NCBI GenBank assembly: GCA_026119855.1
Contig: JAOWBW010000438.1
Span: 934,631-998,630 of the forward strand
Direction: 5' to 3'
DNA: 64,000 bases
From: Campanula takesimana
Lineage: Eukaryota; Streptophyta; Magnoliopsida; Asterales; Campanulaceae
Positions 47,499 to 59,790 of this stretch are shown piece by piece. Under the pieces are notes generated by a model. It made no database searches, was not told the DNA's origin, and worked only from the letters and a program-made list of their open reading frames with translations. Both the position numbers and the translations under genes were made by a program. Position 1 is the stretch's first letter; each line of letters starts with the position of its first letter.

Positions 47499-50319
47499 TG
47501 TCACGACCCGAAAACTAGGCTCTATTTTATTGGTAATAAATAATTATTATTTATTTATTTGCTCATTTATTTATTTAAATTATTATTTAATTAATGAATT
47601 ATGTGTTCATTTTATGTGTTATAATAATTTATGCCTAGCATTTTATTTGGATCATTTGTGCTAGAGTAGAAGTGTTGAGTCTTATTTATTAGTGGGGAGT
47701 TTATTTGAAGAAGGGTAGTATTAGGGGGAAGGGGCCTAAGTATAAAATGTTCAAATAATCTTTCTCCTACTCCTTCCCTACTCCCTCTCTTCTCCCTCAC
47801 CTCTCCCTCATTCCTCTCCCAGCTCATTTCTCTCTCTTCCATAGAAAAGGTAAGTTTTTCTCTCTTCCTTCTCTCTTCATTTTCTTCATCTTCCTCTTGT
47901 TATTTCTCATTTCTTAAAACATGAAACTTGTTTAGATCGTCGATAGGATCGTAGGAAGCCAAGAAATTTCGAGTTCCGTCACTTTTGAGAAAATCCGGGT
48001 AAGTTACTTTTCCCCCATTTATGCTAAAAATGTTCATCTTTAGCTCCATTGATGCTCTGGATTGATATATATGGTTCTTGGTTGATTTGGAATTTATTTG
48101 TAAATTATCCATTTTTTTTTTGTGAAATTTGGGTGTTTGATTCATCTCTTGTTTGGGTTATCTAATAGATGTTATATGGGCTATTTTAGACTTATAAGTT
48201 GTTCTAGTACCTTGTTATACTTGTTGGAGATGTTAGATTTTGGTTTGGTTTTAGTTGGGTTGATTTTTGGAAGAAACCCAGAATTTTGGCCGGATTTCGT
48301 CCCTCCGGGCAAGGAGGCGCGCGCACCATGTTTTGGGAGGCGTGCGCACCCTTTTTCTGCTTCAAAAACGCAGCCTTCTGATCAAGGGAGGCGCGCGCAC
48401 CCCTTTTTAGGGAGGCGCGCGCACCCCTCTTTTTCCATTTTGTCTGTTTTTCGCTCAATCTTCCGGAGGCCATAACTTCTTCGTCCGGACTCGTTTTAGA
48501 CGTGTAAACTATCGTTGAAAGATATTTTCGAGTACTACGCAATGGTTCTATTGGCCGCATGGTTTCAGATCATAATGGTTGTATCATTGTTGAGGTTTAA
48601 GATCAAGTGTAGTCTCGGTCTAGGTTCCGTAGTACTATTCTAGTTGACTTAGTTGGGCACTGTGGAACACTTTAGTAATTAAAATTGGTTCCTTTGTGAA
48701 CAATGGTGTTATGTAATTTTATCAAGTATTGTTTGGGAATGTTTGGGTATCTGATGATGTGTTCGTGATTATTCCAATCGATTTGATTTTCGAGTAAGAC
48801 TTGGTCTAGGTTTTAGGCGATGTCCTATAGTACCTAGAGGGTTGTTATTGAACACCAAAGTGTAGGGTTTAGTCTGGTCGTGATCATGTTCTAATAAGGG
48901 TAACCTTTTGGATTCGTTTGGGGTGTTTAGAATTGGTTCGTTATGGACGGAGGTAAAGCGTGAATTGGTAATTGGGTACTTACGGTTTGATTAACCTTAA
49001 GGTGTATTCATTCTGATTTCCTACTTTGGAATTCCAGGTGTGATGAGATGGTTGAGTTCATAGTCCTAATATATCCTTATGAGTAAATGTTTAGGGTCAT
49101 TTTGGTAATAGTCATTGTGCCATTTGTGAGCGACCGTTTGGGTGTGCTCTTATGATTAACTTGTGGGTATCATATTTAGGATGTATTTGGTACATGCCTT
49201 ATCTTGGAATCATTATGTTTTAATGGTCAATGTTGTTGGACTCTTTTATGAGAAACTCCTTGTGTTTATTGTTGTTGAACTCTTCTTGAGTAATCGTTTG
49301 GATCTTTTATGGTGATTAATTGGTATGGTTCCCTACTTTGGAATCCTTAGTTGTTTATTTGAGCTAGTATTTTATTAGTTAGCCCTTACTTGAAAGTCCC
49401 AGCTGGTATTTTGTGTGTGTTTGGTCGATGCGAAACATTATGATGGCACAGCCAAGTCCATTGTGATGTTGACCATTGTTTTGCCCCATTATTACCCTCC
49501 TCCAGATTGGCCTTGGATGTGAGATGAGCTAGCTCCTTTGTGAGCATTATAGCTATTGGTTTTCGGGCTTTGACTGTGTGTCACTGTCCCCTTGTTATTG
49601 GTTCCGGTACCGGTTTCTCTTCAGCTTTTATGCTACTATGAAGATGGTTTGTTTGCTTGATGGGTTGATTGTCGCTTCTGACCGGGGTTTTTCTCTTCGG
49701 CTTTTATGCTACTGTGAAGATATGGATTGGTTGATTGTTGAAGCTGCGCAGCGATCCTTTTATTGGTTCTATCAGTTGGGAAACCTTGGCTAATATCCTT
49801 TGTTATGTGTTTACTTTCGCGCTGCTATCTGTTGACTGTTAATTGTTACATGCTATGTGATATTTATCTTTGTTTATTGGTTATTTCATTATAGCATGTC
49901 ATGTAGTTGCATTAGTAACTTACTGAGATTTTATCTCACCCCGTTTATTTCCATCTTTGTTTTTCTTTAATCCCCCCAGGAGGAAAAGGATTAGGATTCG
50001 CGGATCGAAGAGGACGTCGAGATGATTGAGATTTTGGGGTAGGTTGTTATGGATCGGTTTACATTATTTAAATGTATAACCTTTTGGGGATAGTTTTACC
50101 ATTATTGACGTCATTAAGAATTATATATTTTATTCTTTTGGGTATAAGCTGTGGAGCTTATGTTAGATGTACTTTGTTGATTTAAACTTCGATTTGTAAA
50201 ACCTTGTGTTATCATCTTTTGGTTCAAAATGGAATTTTTAACTTCTATATTTTAGAGTTGTGGTTTTAAGTCGACGTCCAGCTCGCGAGTTCCCGGCCCG
50301 AGGGGTCGGGGTCGCGATA
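47499..50319 (+). repeat. 3' LTR of B1
   Basis: 2,821 bp from TGTCACGACCC to GTCGCGATA (last dinucleotide CA changed to TA). It is collinear with the 5' LTR outside the duplication. GC words are at 48315, 48338, 48389 and 48413. Confidence 0.95.
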
Positions 50320-50324
50320 AATGT

Positions 50325-52352
50325 TGCAACCATTGCATCATTATCAACACATAGGTTAATCTTTACCCTTTTATGTAGAATTTTAACATAAATACTTAAA
50401 GTGGTAGTCCTACTACACTTCCTTTTGATCTTTTAATTCAAATTGTAATTCTTCCAACGGTCAATCATATTGCCATGGTAGCAATTACATCCTTTGGATT
50501 TTAGCTTTTAGCCACAAATATTTCCTTAGGCTTGACAACTCTTGTCTTGCCTTTATCTTAAATCCTTGTCCATATTAACCTTTAGAATTTGAGAAGGTTT
50601 CCATTTGATATTAAGACATAGCATTTTAAACATCAAATGTCGCTTATGAATTAATATCAAATCCGTTTGTTAGTTCCAAACTAACTTGATAAAGCCAACT
50701 AAGGTAATTAATATGTCTCTCCATGTTCAAACATGAGAACTTATTAATATACCTTTCATTCATCATATGAATGTTAGGCTCTAATCAATCTTCAAACTTT
50801 TCTTTTGTTTCTTGCTTGTAGGAACGCTTCCTACATGATTCCTTATCACATAAGCATTCATATGTTTCAGATACTTCTAAAGTTCTAAACATATTGTAGC
50901 AAGTCGTAGAACAATTGACATCCATAAATTCATCCAGATGATTCTAATTAATGTCTTTGTCCGTCTTTTAGGTTTCTTATGAATATGATTTATTAAGAAT
51001 TCATAACTTCCGTTCTTGCTTAAGAACAATTCTTAAGCTCATGACTAGGTCAAGGAAGTTAATCTTATTCTCTTTAAGTGGCGTTAATCGCAGTAATTAT
51101 ACATGATTATAGTTTAAGTCATTCTACAAAATATGCAAATAAATATACACATATATTTCATACCATTATCATTCAGAGATATTTAATGTATTTCAAAAAA
51201 TACTCCCACTAAATTATACACCTTCAAATACAATAATGTATAATATAATTTAAGTGGGTTAAGATCCATATTTTACTTAAATTTGAGTCGGCTTTGGCAC
51301 GACTGCTCAAAATAATATTTAGGAGCATCATCACATATATGTGACCCTTTATGAGACACTCAACATAAAAGTGCCTTAGGCCCACGTTTTATGGTCAACA
51401 TTTTAAACGTATATGAATCTTTTCCCATCTTGATCACTGTAATTAATGTTCTCTTCAAGTCTTCGGTGTTCACAATAATCATGAGTGTTAAGTACTTTGA
51501 GGCGCTTTTGAGCCAAGAGGCGCATTGAGCCAATAGCGCATAAGCGTGTGCTTAAAACAAGGGGCGCAGAGGCGCGTAACATTCTTATGAAGAAATCCTT
51601 ATGCGCGCGCTCTAAATGGCGCATGGCGCGAAAGTGGAAGGCGCGTGCGCGTGGCGCGTAAGCCAAATAGCTTCTCTCAAACTTTTCCTAAATTCTTGAA
51701 ACTTTGTTTCTCCCTATTTATAACACAACCTCAAATGAAGTTAAAACATACATGGGTCTAAAGTCCATGAAATAAAACTTAGGTGATGGATCAATCAAAT
51801 CTAATAAATCCTATATAAAACTGAGATATATGTGGCATACCCAACACTGAACTCTTCAGAACTCTGATTTCTGCAATTTTCTGGATTAAATCATATTTCA
51901 GGAAACACAGTTTCGTAAAAACCAGCCACCTGAAACCAGATTCAGTTCCTGATTCGAATTATGTAAACGATTTACAGAACAATCAGAAAGTCCAGAAAAC
52001 AAAACAAAATTGTCCAGAACATCTAGGCCAGCCGTACGGCTTAATGGAAGCCGTGCGGCTTCAAATCCGCCATACGGTTATCCTCCCCAGATTCCCAGAT
52101 TTCCAGAATTTCTTAAATTCGATCAATCCCAATATCGTGTTCATACATAATCAGATTACAGGAAACACGAAAATACATATTACGAATTTTAACACATCTA
52201 ATTCATATAATCAATAACCAATTTATTCCTAATATAAATTAGATCAAGATCATCAATAGATATAATCCAATTATAACATGATAATCTAAGCATGCGATTA
52301 TACGTATGAGTCCAATTAAAATTACAATCACATAATCCCCATATACCGTGCA
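50325..52352 (-). pseudogene. Decayed copia gag and leader of element D
   Basis: On the minus strand, a stretch near 50490-50560 reads KGKTRVVKPK, matching the basic region of A1 gag. The block 51190-51310 matches the A leader just upstream of gag (GGATCTTAACCCA.. and GTGGGAGTATTT). Further along, GC words GCCGTACGGC (52031), GCCGTGCGGC (52050) and GCCATACGGT (52069) mark the leader, and 51490-51660 holds a cluster of GCGC words. A weak primer-site remnant (GGTATATGGGG) lies at 52341-52350. No open gag remains. Confidence 0.65.
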
Positions 52353-53647
52353 TGTTGATTAGATTAAATACAATATAAAAGAAACATACGCTTGAAGATT
52401 GAATCCATGAACATGGACTTTAAGGAGCTAACGCAAACACCCTCTATCGGTATCCACACGTCGAACGGATATCAAGAACACCTTCTTGATCTGGATTGCT
52501 AGACCCAAGGCTTGATGAAAAAACGATTTCTTCGTAGGAATTATTTTGCTCTTTGATTATTGTATTTGATGATCATGGATCATTAAATAAATAATCCTAT
52601 CTCTCTATAATTTATTGTTTCTAAAACAATGATTTGTGATTTCCAAAATCACCATTAGAAGCTGTCAAACCCGGCTGTATATCATATATAAGGGTCTGAT
52701 CTAATTCCGTTTGGGATCGGGATTCCTTTTCGCAAAAGAAAACTGAATAAACTGACCAGAGCCGGGACCCCAGCCATACGGCTAGATGAGGGTTGTACGC
52801 CTACTGAGGCGCCGTACGATGGCAGTCCAAATTCCTAGTTTTTTCGCCTTTTTACAATCCGTTCTATTGTGTGTGACCCAATAGGATTATACTATGTTGG
52901 CAACGAGTCCGAACCAGTCATAACCCGTAAGTCATAAGCGGACTCTAGCAAGCCATTATGACTACCCAATTAGTATAACTTTGAAAGTCCAAAGTAACCT
53001 TATAGAACATATCACAATCCCTTTGTCACACGATATCATATTGGACATAAGTCATGGTCCTCGTCAACTTATGTTGTCCAATGCTTTCTCGATCCCGAGT
53101 AGATTGATATAAGCAAATAACATTTAACACTTCAATTCATTTGGGTACAGCCGTACACTATTATCAATCTTACTTATCGAGTGGCCAAGCAGATATATCT
53201 CTTGAGAGAGGGACAAATCCCATCTTGACTTATCATTCTTCCCTACAAGAATCCGATTATACCAATCGTAGCCTTTATAACCACCCGGTTAGGGGTAGAG
53301 TTTGAGTACGTCAAACATAATGCTATGATAATCTCAGGTCCAAGGATAAACGATATAACTATTATAAGATTTAATTATGACATTTGACCATGACATAAAT
53401 CTCATAACGGGTCTATCCAGTACTTGTTCTCCAACATGTACCCACAAGATTAATCCGCACCCTATGTGCCATAATCATCATATGATTATCCATTAAACTC
53501 ATGCTAGCTCTTCATAAGTGCTAGGGACAATGATTATTATAATAAACATGCAAAAGATATAATAACCGGGTTTGTTATCTCTATAACAATGAAGCTATGA
53601 TGTAATACATAAGCCTTTCTCAAGGGCCTAGGGCATAATATCCAACA
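52353..53647 (-). repeat. 5' LTR of antisense copia element D
   Basis: The plus strand runs TGTTGATTAG to ATATCCAACA, about 1,295 bp; the left edge is inferred from TG and the decayed primer site. It shares the block CCCTCTATCGGTATCCACAC with A and A'. The TATA box lies on the minus strand at about 52684-52690. GC words (AGCCATACGGCT at 52772, then about 52791 and 52809) lie upstream of it. It is inserted in the gag of element E at 53648. Confidence 0.85.
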
Positions 53648-53911
53648 CCTGGGACGTACGGGAGATACTGAATCCATCCTCTCAGATAAGACCTGCTGCG
53701 CCTTCTCCATCTTCACCGAAGCGTCGGCTATCAAGGATGTACTCTTGTTCTGTTGATCCAATTGGAGTTTCATCTGGATGAGCATGTTCTTGAGCTCTGA
53801 ATCTGGACTGGGAGGTACTTGTTTCTTGCATGTCCCCACAGGTGGAGGTGGTGGCAATCCACTAGAACCACCCGTTGATGTCATAGGACTGATGCGCCCA
53901 AATGACGTATT
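53648..53911 (-). pseudogene. Fragment of gypsy element E gag, between two copia insertions
   Basis: Minus-strand frame: SFGRISPMTSTGGSSG, a PPPPPV run, then a charged part with DSELKNMLIQMKLQLDQQNK and KMEKAQQVLSERM, probably coiled coil. It joins in frame, across the GTATT duplication of A2, to the start at 62509. It is cut at 53647 by the D LTR; the remainder lies elsewhere or is lost. Assignment to gag rests on position just after E's LTR and primer site. Confidence 0.6.
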
Positions 53912-55429
53912 TGTTGGTAGTGGTGCCCTAGGCACATTTAATAAACGTTGTAATTGTTATCATTTATTTCATATCAATAAAGAGATGTTTTGATTATTAT
54001 TGTTGTTCATGTTTACTTATAATAATCCCCGTCCCTAGTACTTATTAAGCACTAGTATAAAGGCTAAATGATCATGAGATGATCATGTTAGATTTATGGG
54101 TACTTGTTTGGAACAAGGTACTCGACATGACCCGCTGTATGAGATTTATATCATGGTCTATGTCATACATATATCTCATATTAGTTATGTCATTTGAATC
54201 CTTAGACATGAAGTTATTATAGTCTTCCACTTGATGAACATTGTGTTTGACATATTCAAACGCTACCTTAACACGGTAGTTATAAAGGGTATGATTGGCA
54301 TAATAGAATTCCCGTTGGGAAGAATAATAAGCTAAATGGATTTGTCCCTCCACGGAGAGATGTCAAGCTTGGGCCTCTCGTAGGAATGATGTCGATGAAA
54401 TGTTCGGCCGGACTCAAATGAATTGATTGGATCAATGTCATTTGGATTATCAACATATTCGGAATCGAGAAAGTATTGAACGAAACAAGTTGACTCTTTG
54501 ACCATGACTTGTGTTCAATGACATCGTGGACAAAGGGATTGTGACATATTCTAAAGGAATGCGAACTTGTATCTAGTTATACTATTTGGGTAGGTATGAC
54601 GGTTTGCTAGAACCTAATCATATCTTATGGGATCATGTTTGAGCCCATTGCCAACTTAGTATAATCCTAGAGGGTCACACACAATAGAACGAATCTTAAA
54701 TAAGAGGACTATATTGGTATTTAGGGTCGGAGGACTTCCAAGGAATTTCAGGAAAGTTCTGGGCCTCCTGGTCAAGCAAGCGGGCGCTTGGGTTGCACCA
54801 GGCGGGCGCCTGAATAGACCGAAAAAAGAATTGGACTTTCTGCCCAAACAAGCGGGCGCCTGGGTAGGACCAGGCGGGCGCCCGGTATGCCGATCGAAAA
54901 TTCCTAATTCGATTAGGAAAGTTTTTGGCACAAGTTACCTATTTGGAATAGGCCTTAATTGTGTATAAAAACACCAATTCGGCCAGACCATATGAAGAAG
55001 TGCTTTTGTGAGTCTCAAAGAGTTTGAGAGAGATTTTATTTTGTTCTAAGATATCATTGATTGAGGAACGAAGTAATTCACAAAATAAATTCCATATAGT
55101 TCTTTATTAAATTGTGAAAGTGTGTTTTACAATTATTGGTCTAGCAACCAAGATCAAAGAAGCTCCTTTGATATTCGTTCGAAGTGTGGATACCGCTAGA
55201 GGGTGAAAATCATTATCTTCAAAGTTCGGGTTCAAGCTTTGTGATCGTGATCAAGTCTTCAAGTTTCTCCACCAAAGATCAAGAGAAAATTCATAGCCAT
55301 CAAGGGTTAGTTATTCCTCTATTCATCTTGTTGTATTTGATTTAATCATATGAACGGATCCATGGCTTTGGGTTTTCTTAAAATTTTAAATGCTATATTC
55401 CGCTGCGCATGTTACTTGGAAACCCAACA
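53912..55429 (+). repeat. 5' LTR of A2
   Basis: 1,518 bp, TGTTGGTAGTGG to AAACCCAACA. TATA box at 54963-54970. GC words are at about 54778, 54799, 54849 and 54871. Confidence 0.97.
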
Positions 55430-55430
55430 G

Positions 55431-55442
55431 TGGTATCAGAGC
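55431..55442 (+). promoter_or_regulatory. Primer-binding site of A2
   Basis: TGGTATCAGAGC, complementary to initiator tRNA-Met, one base after the LTR. Confidence 0.93.
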
Positions 55443-56958
55443 CCCGTTCATGTTGATTATTTCAATACTTGGATCATGTTGTGTGTATATAAATTGTTTA
55501 TGTGCCAAGCATGATATGAATATTGGATTATATGATGTTTATGTGTTTTGTGATTTTATGTGGTTTATTGTTTTTCCAACTTTAATCGCACGATTCAATC
55601 GCAATAAAAAATTATGGTGGATTCTGAATTATTTCGATTATTGATATTGATTGGATCAAAGTTTTAATAATCGGGGAAAAATAATTTTGAGACAAAATTT
55701 TCGAACTTTAAAATTCTATACTATTCTGGCCATTCAAGCGGGCGCCTGGCCCTTTGCAGGCGGGCGCTCGGTGGTCAAGATTTGTTCTGATTTTTGTTAA
55801 AATCTGAATATGGAATTTTCGATAAATTCGACAAAACCAGTAACAGGACCAGTCCAGACTTGTTGATCTGGAATGGGTTTTGGGTAGTTGGTTTGTGTGT
55901 GGATTTTGGGGTTTGATTTTCCTATTTGTTTTAGTCTTGTGATTCCTAGATTGGTTCAAATTTTGGATGGCTAATCTGCGTTCATCGAGATTGTGTTTCC
56001 CAAAATTGATCGCAATCAAAGTTTCAAAGATAAAACAAAGTTAGAATTATGAAGAGTTCATAATTGCTAAAATTGAGAAACAAAGTTCTTGATTCAATGA
56101 TTGGAGATCCATGTGGAATTGTGAATGCAATTGGCCTACGTTCATCGAGGCCATCTATTGCTTAGTTTCGGCCACATGGACTACTTTCTTGGTTTCTTGA
56201 ATTAGTGCGGGATTGTGGTTGCCTAATGGCTTAGTTCGACCGCGCTTCTTGTTGTCTTGATTTGGAGTTAATAACCAAAGTTGAAATAGTCTCTTCCTCA
56301 TAATTATAGAGAAACTAATGACACATAAATATCATGCTTAAATTAATGAAGATTAATTTAGTGGCTAAACTTGATGTGTAACATGTTTATATTATGTGCT
56401 CATAAATGTGTTATATGCTATATGTGATGAACCTTCAAAGAAAGTTTTAAGTCTTTTATTGCCATGCCATGATTAAAACACTTGTTAGTACATGAGTGAT
56501 TTTAATGTAGATTCGCCCTAGCGAGATGCATTAAATTTGTTTATGTATGAGCAAGATAGATAGTGTGGGCACGCCCTAGCGGGACACATTAACTATGCGT
56601 TTAAAATGGTTAGACTTAATTGGGCGTCAAAACAGTTTTGGGCCTAGGCAAAGATGAGGTTTAACATGCTTTTTGAAATTGGATTTCTTAAAGAATCTCA
56701 TAAAAGGAACTAAGAGTCATATGAGATATGATTGACAAGAGTTGTCTACCTAATTAATTTGATTTTGTGTAATCCGCCTTAGCGGACTTGAAATTAAATT
56801 AAAGTTGGATCTTAACCCATTTGAATTATATTATACATTGGATGTATATGAAGGTTATATAATTTAGTGGGAGTATTTTGTTTGAAAAATACATTATTTA
56901 TCTCTTTAATGAAAAACGGTACTTATTAAATTTTGGAAATTTTGCATATTTGTAGATA
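55443..56958 (+). other. Untranslated leader of A2
   Basis: About 1.5 kb between primer site and gag, collinear with 1-950 of A1 from 56010 on. It contains a pair of GC words at 55735 and 55757 (22 bp apart). Nothing conserved is coded here. Confidence 0.85.
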
Positions 56959-57486
56959 ATGACTAATAACACTCAATCAATGTCGTTGCGATCGATCCTT
57001 GAGAAGGATAAGCTCGAAGAGAATGGTACCAACTTTATGGATTGGATCCGTAGCATAAGAATCGTTCTTAGGCAAGAAGATAAGTTGTACATTCTCGATG
57101 GGCCTCTCCCCGCTGAACCACCGCCTACTGCCCTTAGGGTAGAAAGAGACAATTACAAGAAACATCGTAATGATTCTAGAGATGTAAGTTGTCTCATGCT
57201 TGCTGCTATGTGTTCAAAACTCCAACAAAGTTTGGAACATTTGGAAGCCTATGAGATAGGCGTGGAGTTGAGAACCATGTTTCAAGAGCAAGCTAGGCAA
57301 GAGAGGTACAAGACCATTGTTGCATTCACTACTAGTAAAATGAATGAAGGGCAACAAGTGAGTCCTCACTTTCTTAAAATGAAAGGTTATGTAGAGCACC
57401 TTGAGAAACTTGGCTATCCAATCCCATTGGAGCTAGCCACGGATCTCATTCTTAATTCATTGCCTAAAGTTATAATCAGTTTGTAA
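56959..57486 (+). CDS. gag: copia gag N-terminal part (A2), frameshifted
   Basis: The start and first 170 residues match A1 gag with one visible amino-acid change (L59 versus P59). A single A is lost from the run at 57466-57468 relative to A1 (CCTAAAGT versus CCTAAAAGT), so the frame ends at 57484-57486. It covers the gag capsid region but lacks the basic region and zinc knuckle. Confidence 0.9.
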   Translation: MTNNTQSMSLRSILEKDKLEENGTNFMDWIRSIRIVLRQEDKLYILDGPLPAEPPPTALRVERDNYKKHRNDSRDVSCLMLAAMCSKLQQSLEHLEAYEIGVELRTMFQEQARQERYKTIVAFTTSKMNEGQQVSPHFLKMKGYVEHLEKLGYPIPLELATDLILNSLPKVIISL

Positions 57487-57580
57487 TGAATTATAACATG
57501 CATGGAATGGATAAGAATCTCTCTGAGTTGCATGGGATGCTCAAAACTGCAGAGATGAAAATTATGGAGAAGGTTCTCCC

Positions 57581-58144
57581 GTGCTCTTGGTTCATGATGG
57601 GAAGAAGCCTGGTGCCAAAGGCAAGGGTAAGGCAAAAGTTGTCAAACCCAAGATAAGCAAGGCAAAGGTTGCCAAGGCTTCTGAGGCAAAACCTGATTCA
57701 CAAAAGGATGCAATCTGTTTCCATTGTCAAGAAATTGGTCATTGGAAACGTAATTGCAAGGCTTTCTTGGAAGAGCAAAAGAAGAAGAAGAGCAGCAAGG
57801 CTGCGTCGACTTCAGGTATCTATATGATAGATATTCTCCTTTCTACCACTGATTCTTGGGTATTGGATACCGGATGTGGTTCTCACATTTGTCTAAATGT
57901 GCAGGGACTAAAGAATAGGAGACTGCTTAAAGAAGGTGAAGTAGATCTATGTGTGGGAAATGGAGCAAGAGTTGCTGCATTAGCCGTAGGGACTTATGAA
58001 GTCACTTTACCTTCCGGATTAATTCTTGTTTTGAACAATTGTTATTATGTTCCGGATTTAAGCATAAATATTATTTCAATTTCTTGTTTGGATAATGAAG
58101 GTTTGAAGTTTCTTATTGAGAATAAAAATTTTCTATTTATTTAA
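57581..58144 (+). CDS. copia gag C-terminus and protease (A2), frameshifted
   Basis: The frame resumes after a second one-base loss near 57567-57572 (GAGAAGG versus GAGAAAGG). It contains the lysine-rich region, the CCHC knuckle CFHCQEIGHWKRNC, and the protease with LDTGCGSH. Unlike A1, it keeps CAG at 57902-57904 and the three-A run at 57958, so the protease continues. A third one-base loss near 58123-58130 ends it. Confidence 0.88.
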   Translation: MLLVHDGKKPGAKGKGKAKVVKPKISKAKVAKASEAKPDSQKDAICFHCQEIGHWKRNCKAFLEEQKKKKSSKAASTSGIYMIDILLSTTDSWVLDTGCGSHICLNVQGLKNRRLLKEGEVDLCVGNGARVAALAVGTYEVTLPSGLILVLNNCYYVPDLSINIISISCLDNEGLKFLIENKNFLFI

Positions 58145-58149
58145 ATGAT

Positions 58150-59790
58150 GTGCTTTATGGTATTGCTAATTCATTTAATGGCCTTTATATCTTGGATGTC
58201 AAGAATGAAAATAATGTCTATCATGTAAATAAGAAATCTAAACCTAATGATGTAAATCATACTTATTTGTGGCATTGCCGTCTTGGTCATACTAATGAGA
58301 AGCGTATCTCAAAACTCCATGGGGACGGACTTTTGGGTTCATGTGACTTAGAGTCATATGATACTTGTGAATCGTGTCTTCTTGGAAAAATGACTAAGAC
58401 ACCTTTTACCAAGTTGGGTGAAAGGGCAAGCGACTTATTGGGGTTGATACATTCCGATGTATGCGGACCATTAAGTAGCAATGCTAGGGGAGGATTTCAA
58501 TACTTCATAACCTTCACTGATGATTATAGTAGATTTGGGTATGTTTACCTAATGAAACATAAAAGTGAATCATTTGAGATATTTAGAATATTTCAAAATG
58601 AAGTAGAAAAACAACTTGGCAAAAGTATAAAGGCACTTCGATCAGATCGAGGTGGTGAATACTTAAGTCAAGAATTTGACGATCATCTAAAGAATTGTGG
58701 AATAGTTTCACAATTGACTCCGCCCGGAACACCACAATGGAATGGTGTGTCTGAGAGGAGAAATCGGACTTTGTTAGACATGGTTCGATCAATGATGAGT
58801 CAAGTTGATCTTCCAATATCCTTTTGGGGTTACGCCCTAGAAACCGCTGCTTTCACACTAAATCAAGTTCCAACTAAATCGGTTCCAAAGACTCCATATG
58901 AGATGTGGAGTGGAAAGAAACCTAGTTTATCTTTCATGAGGATTTGGGGTTGCGAAGTTTATGTCAAGAGACTTATCTCTGACAAACTAGCACACAAATC
59001 TGATAAATGTATTTTCGTGGGATATCCTAAGGAAACAAAAGGATATTACTTTTACAACCGAGAGGACAACAAAGTGTTTGTTGCCCGAACTGGTGTCTTT
59101 CTAGAGAAAGAGTTTCTCTCCAAAGAAATCAGTGGGAGTAAAATAAATCTTGAAGAAATTCGAGACCCAGAAAATAACAGTGAACCAATAGTGGAACAAG
59201 AACAAGAACCACAAGGAGTTGTGGAACCTGTTCAAAATACACAAGCATCTCGCAGATCTAGTAGGTTACTATCCGAGCCCGAGAGATATGGATTTCTCGT
59301 AACGGATAGTAATGAGGTAGAAATCATTGAGAATGATGAACCGTCAACCTACCAAGAGGCGATGTGTTCTCCTGATTCGGACAAGTGGCTTGGAGCCATG
59401 GAATCCGAATTGCAATCCATGCAAGACAATCAAGTTTGGAATTTGATTGATGCGCCCGAAGGTGTAAAAACCATAGGATGCAAATGGGTCTTCAAGAAGA
59501 AGACTGACATGGATGGGAAGGTGCATACTTACAAAGCTAGGCTTGTAGCGAAGGGTTATAGGCAAGTTCATGGTATTGACTATGATGAGACCTTTTCACC
59601 CGTAGCAATGATCAAGTCTATAAGAATTTTGCTTGCCATTGCCGCATATCATGACTATGAAATATGGCAGATGGACGTCAAAACCGCTTTCCTGAATGGA
59701 AAACTCCAAGAGGATGTGTATATGACCAACCAGAAGGTTTTGAACAAGATTCTAAGGTATGCAAATTGCAAAGATCCATCTATGGATTGA
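58150..59790 (+). CDS. pol: copia integrase and start of reverse transcriptase (A2)
   Basis: Contains the zinc site (HCRLGH.. and CESC), the catalytic triad (HSDVCGP, LRSDRGGEY, GVSERRN), the variable linker, and reverse transcriptase to QMDVKTAFLNG. A fourth one-base loss at about 59721-59728 (GACCAACC versus GACACAACC) breaks reverse transcriptase before YVDD. The three earlier losses bring this segment back into the gag frame. Confidence 0.9.
   Translation: MLYGIANSFNGLYILDVKNENNVYHVNKKSKPNDVNHTYLWHCRLGHTNEKRISKLHGDGLLGSCDLESYDTCESCLLGKMTKTPFTKLGERASDLLGLIHSDVCGPLSSNARGGFQYFITFTDDYSRFGYVYLMKHKSESFEIFRIFQNEVEKQLGKSIKALRSDRGGEYLSQEFDDHLKNCGIVSQLTPPGTPQWNGVSERRNRTLLDMVRSMMSQVDLPISFWGYALETAAFTLNQVPTKSVPKTPYEMWSGKKPSLSFMRIWGCEVYVKRLISDKLAHKSDKCIFVGYPKETKGYYFYNREDNKVFVARTGVFLEKEFLSKEISGSKINLEEIRDPENNSEPIVEQEQEPQGVVEPVQNTQASRRSSRLLSEPERYGFLVTDSNEVEIIENDEPSTYQEAMCSPDSDKWLGAMESELQSMQDNQVWNLIDAPEGVKTIGCKWVFKKKTDMDGKVHTYKARLVAKGYRQVHGIDYDETFSPVAMIKSIRILLAIAAYHDYEIWQMDVKTAFLNGKLQEDVYMTNQKVLNKILRYANCKDPSMD

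Larger units (their letters stand above)
40713..50319 (+). mobile_element. Gag-only Ty3/gypsy element B1 (Del/Tekay-like)
   Basis: 9,607 bp flanked by perfect AATGT duplications (40708-40712, 50320-50324), inserted into D. LTRs are 40713-44555 and 47499-50319. A TGGTATCAGAGC primer site (tRNA-iMet type) lies at 44558. A broken gag with one CCHC knuckle covers 44676-45730; about 1.75 kb of non-coding DNA and a polypurine tract follow. No pol domains are found, so the copy is non-autonomous. Lineage is inferred from primer site, long LTRs and gag. Confidence 0.92.
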
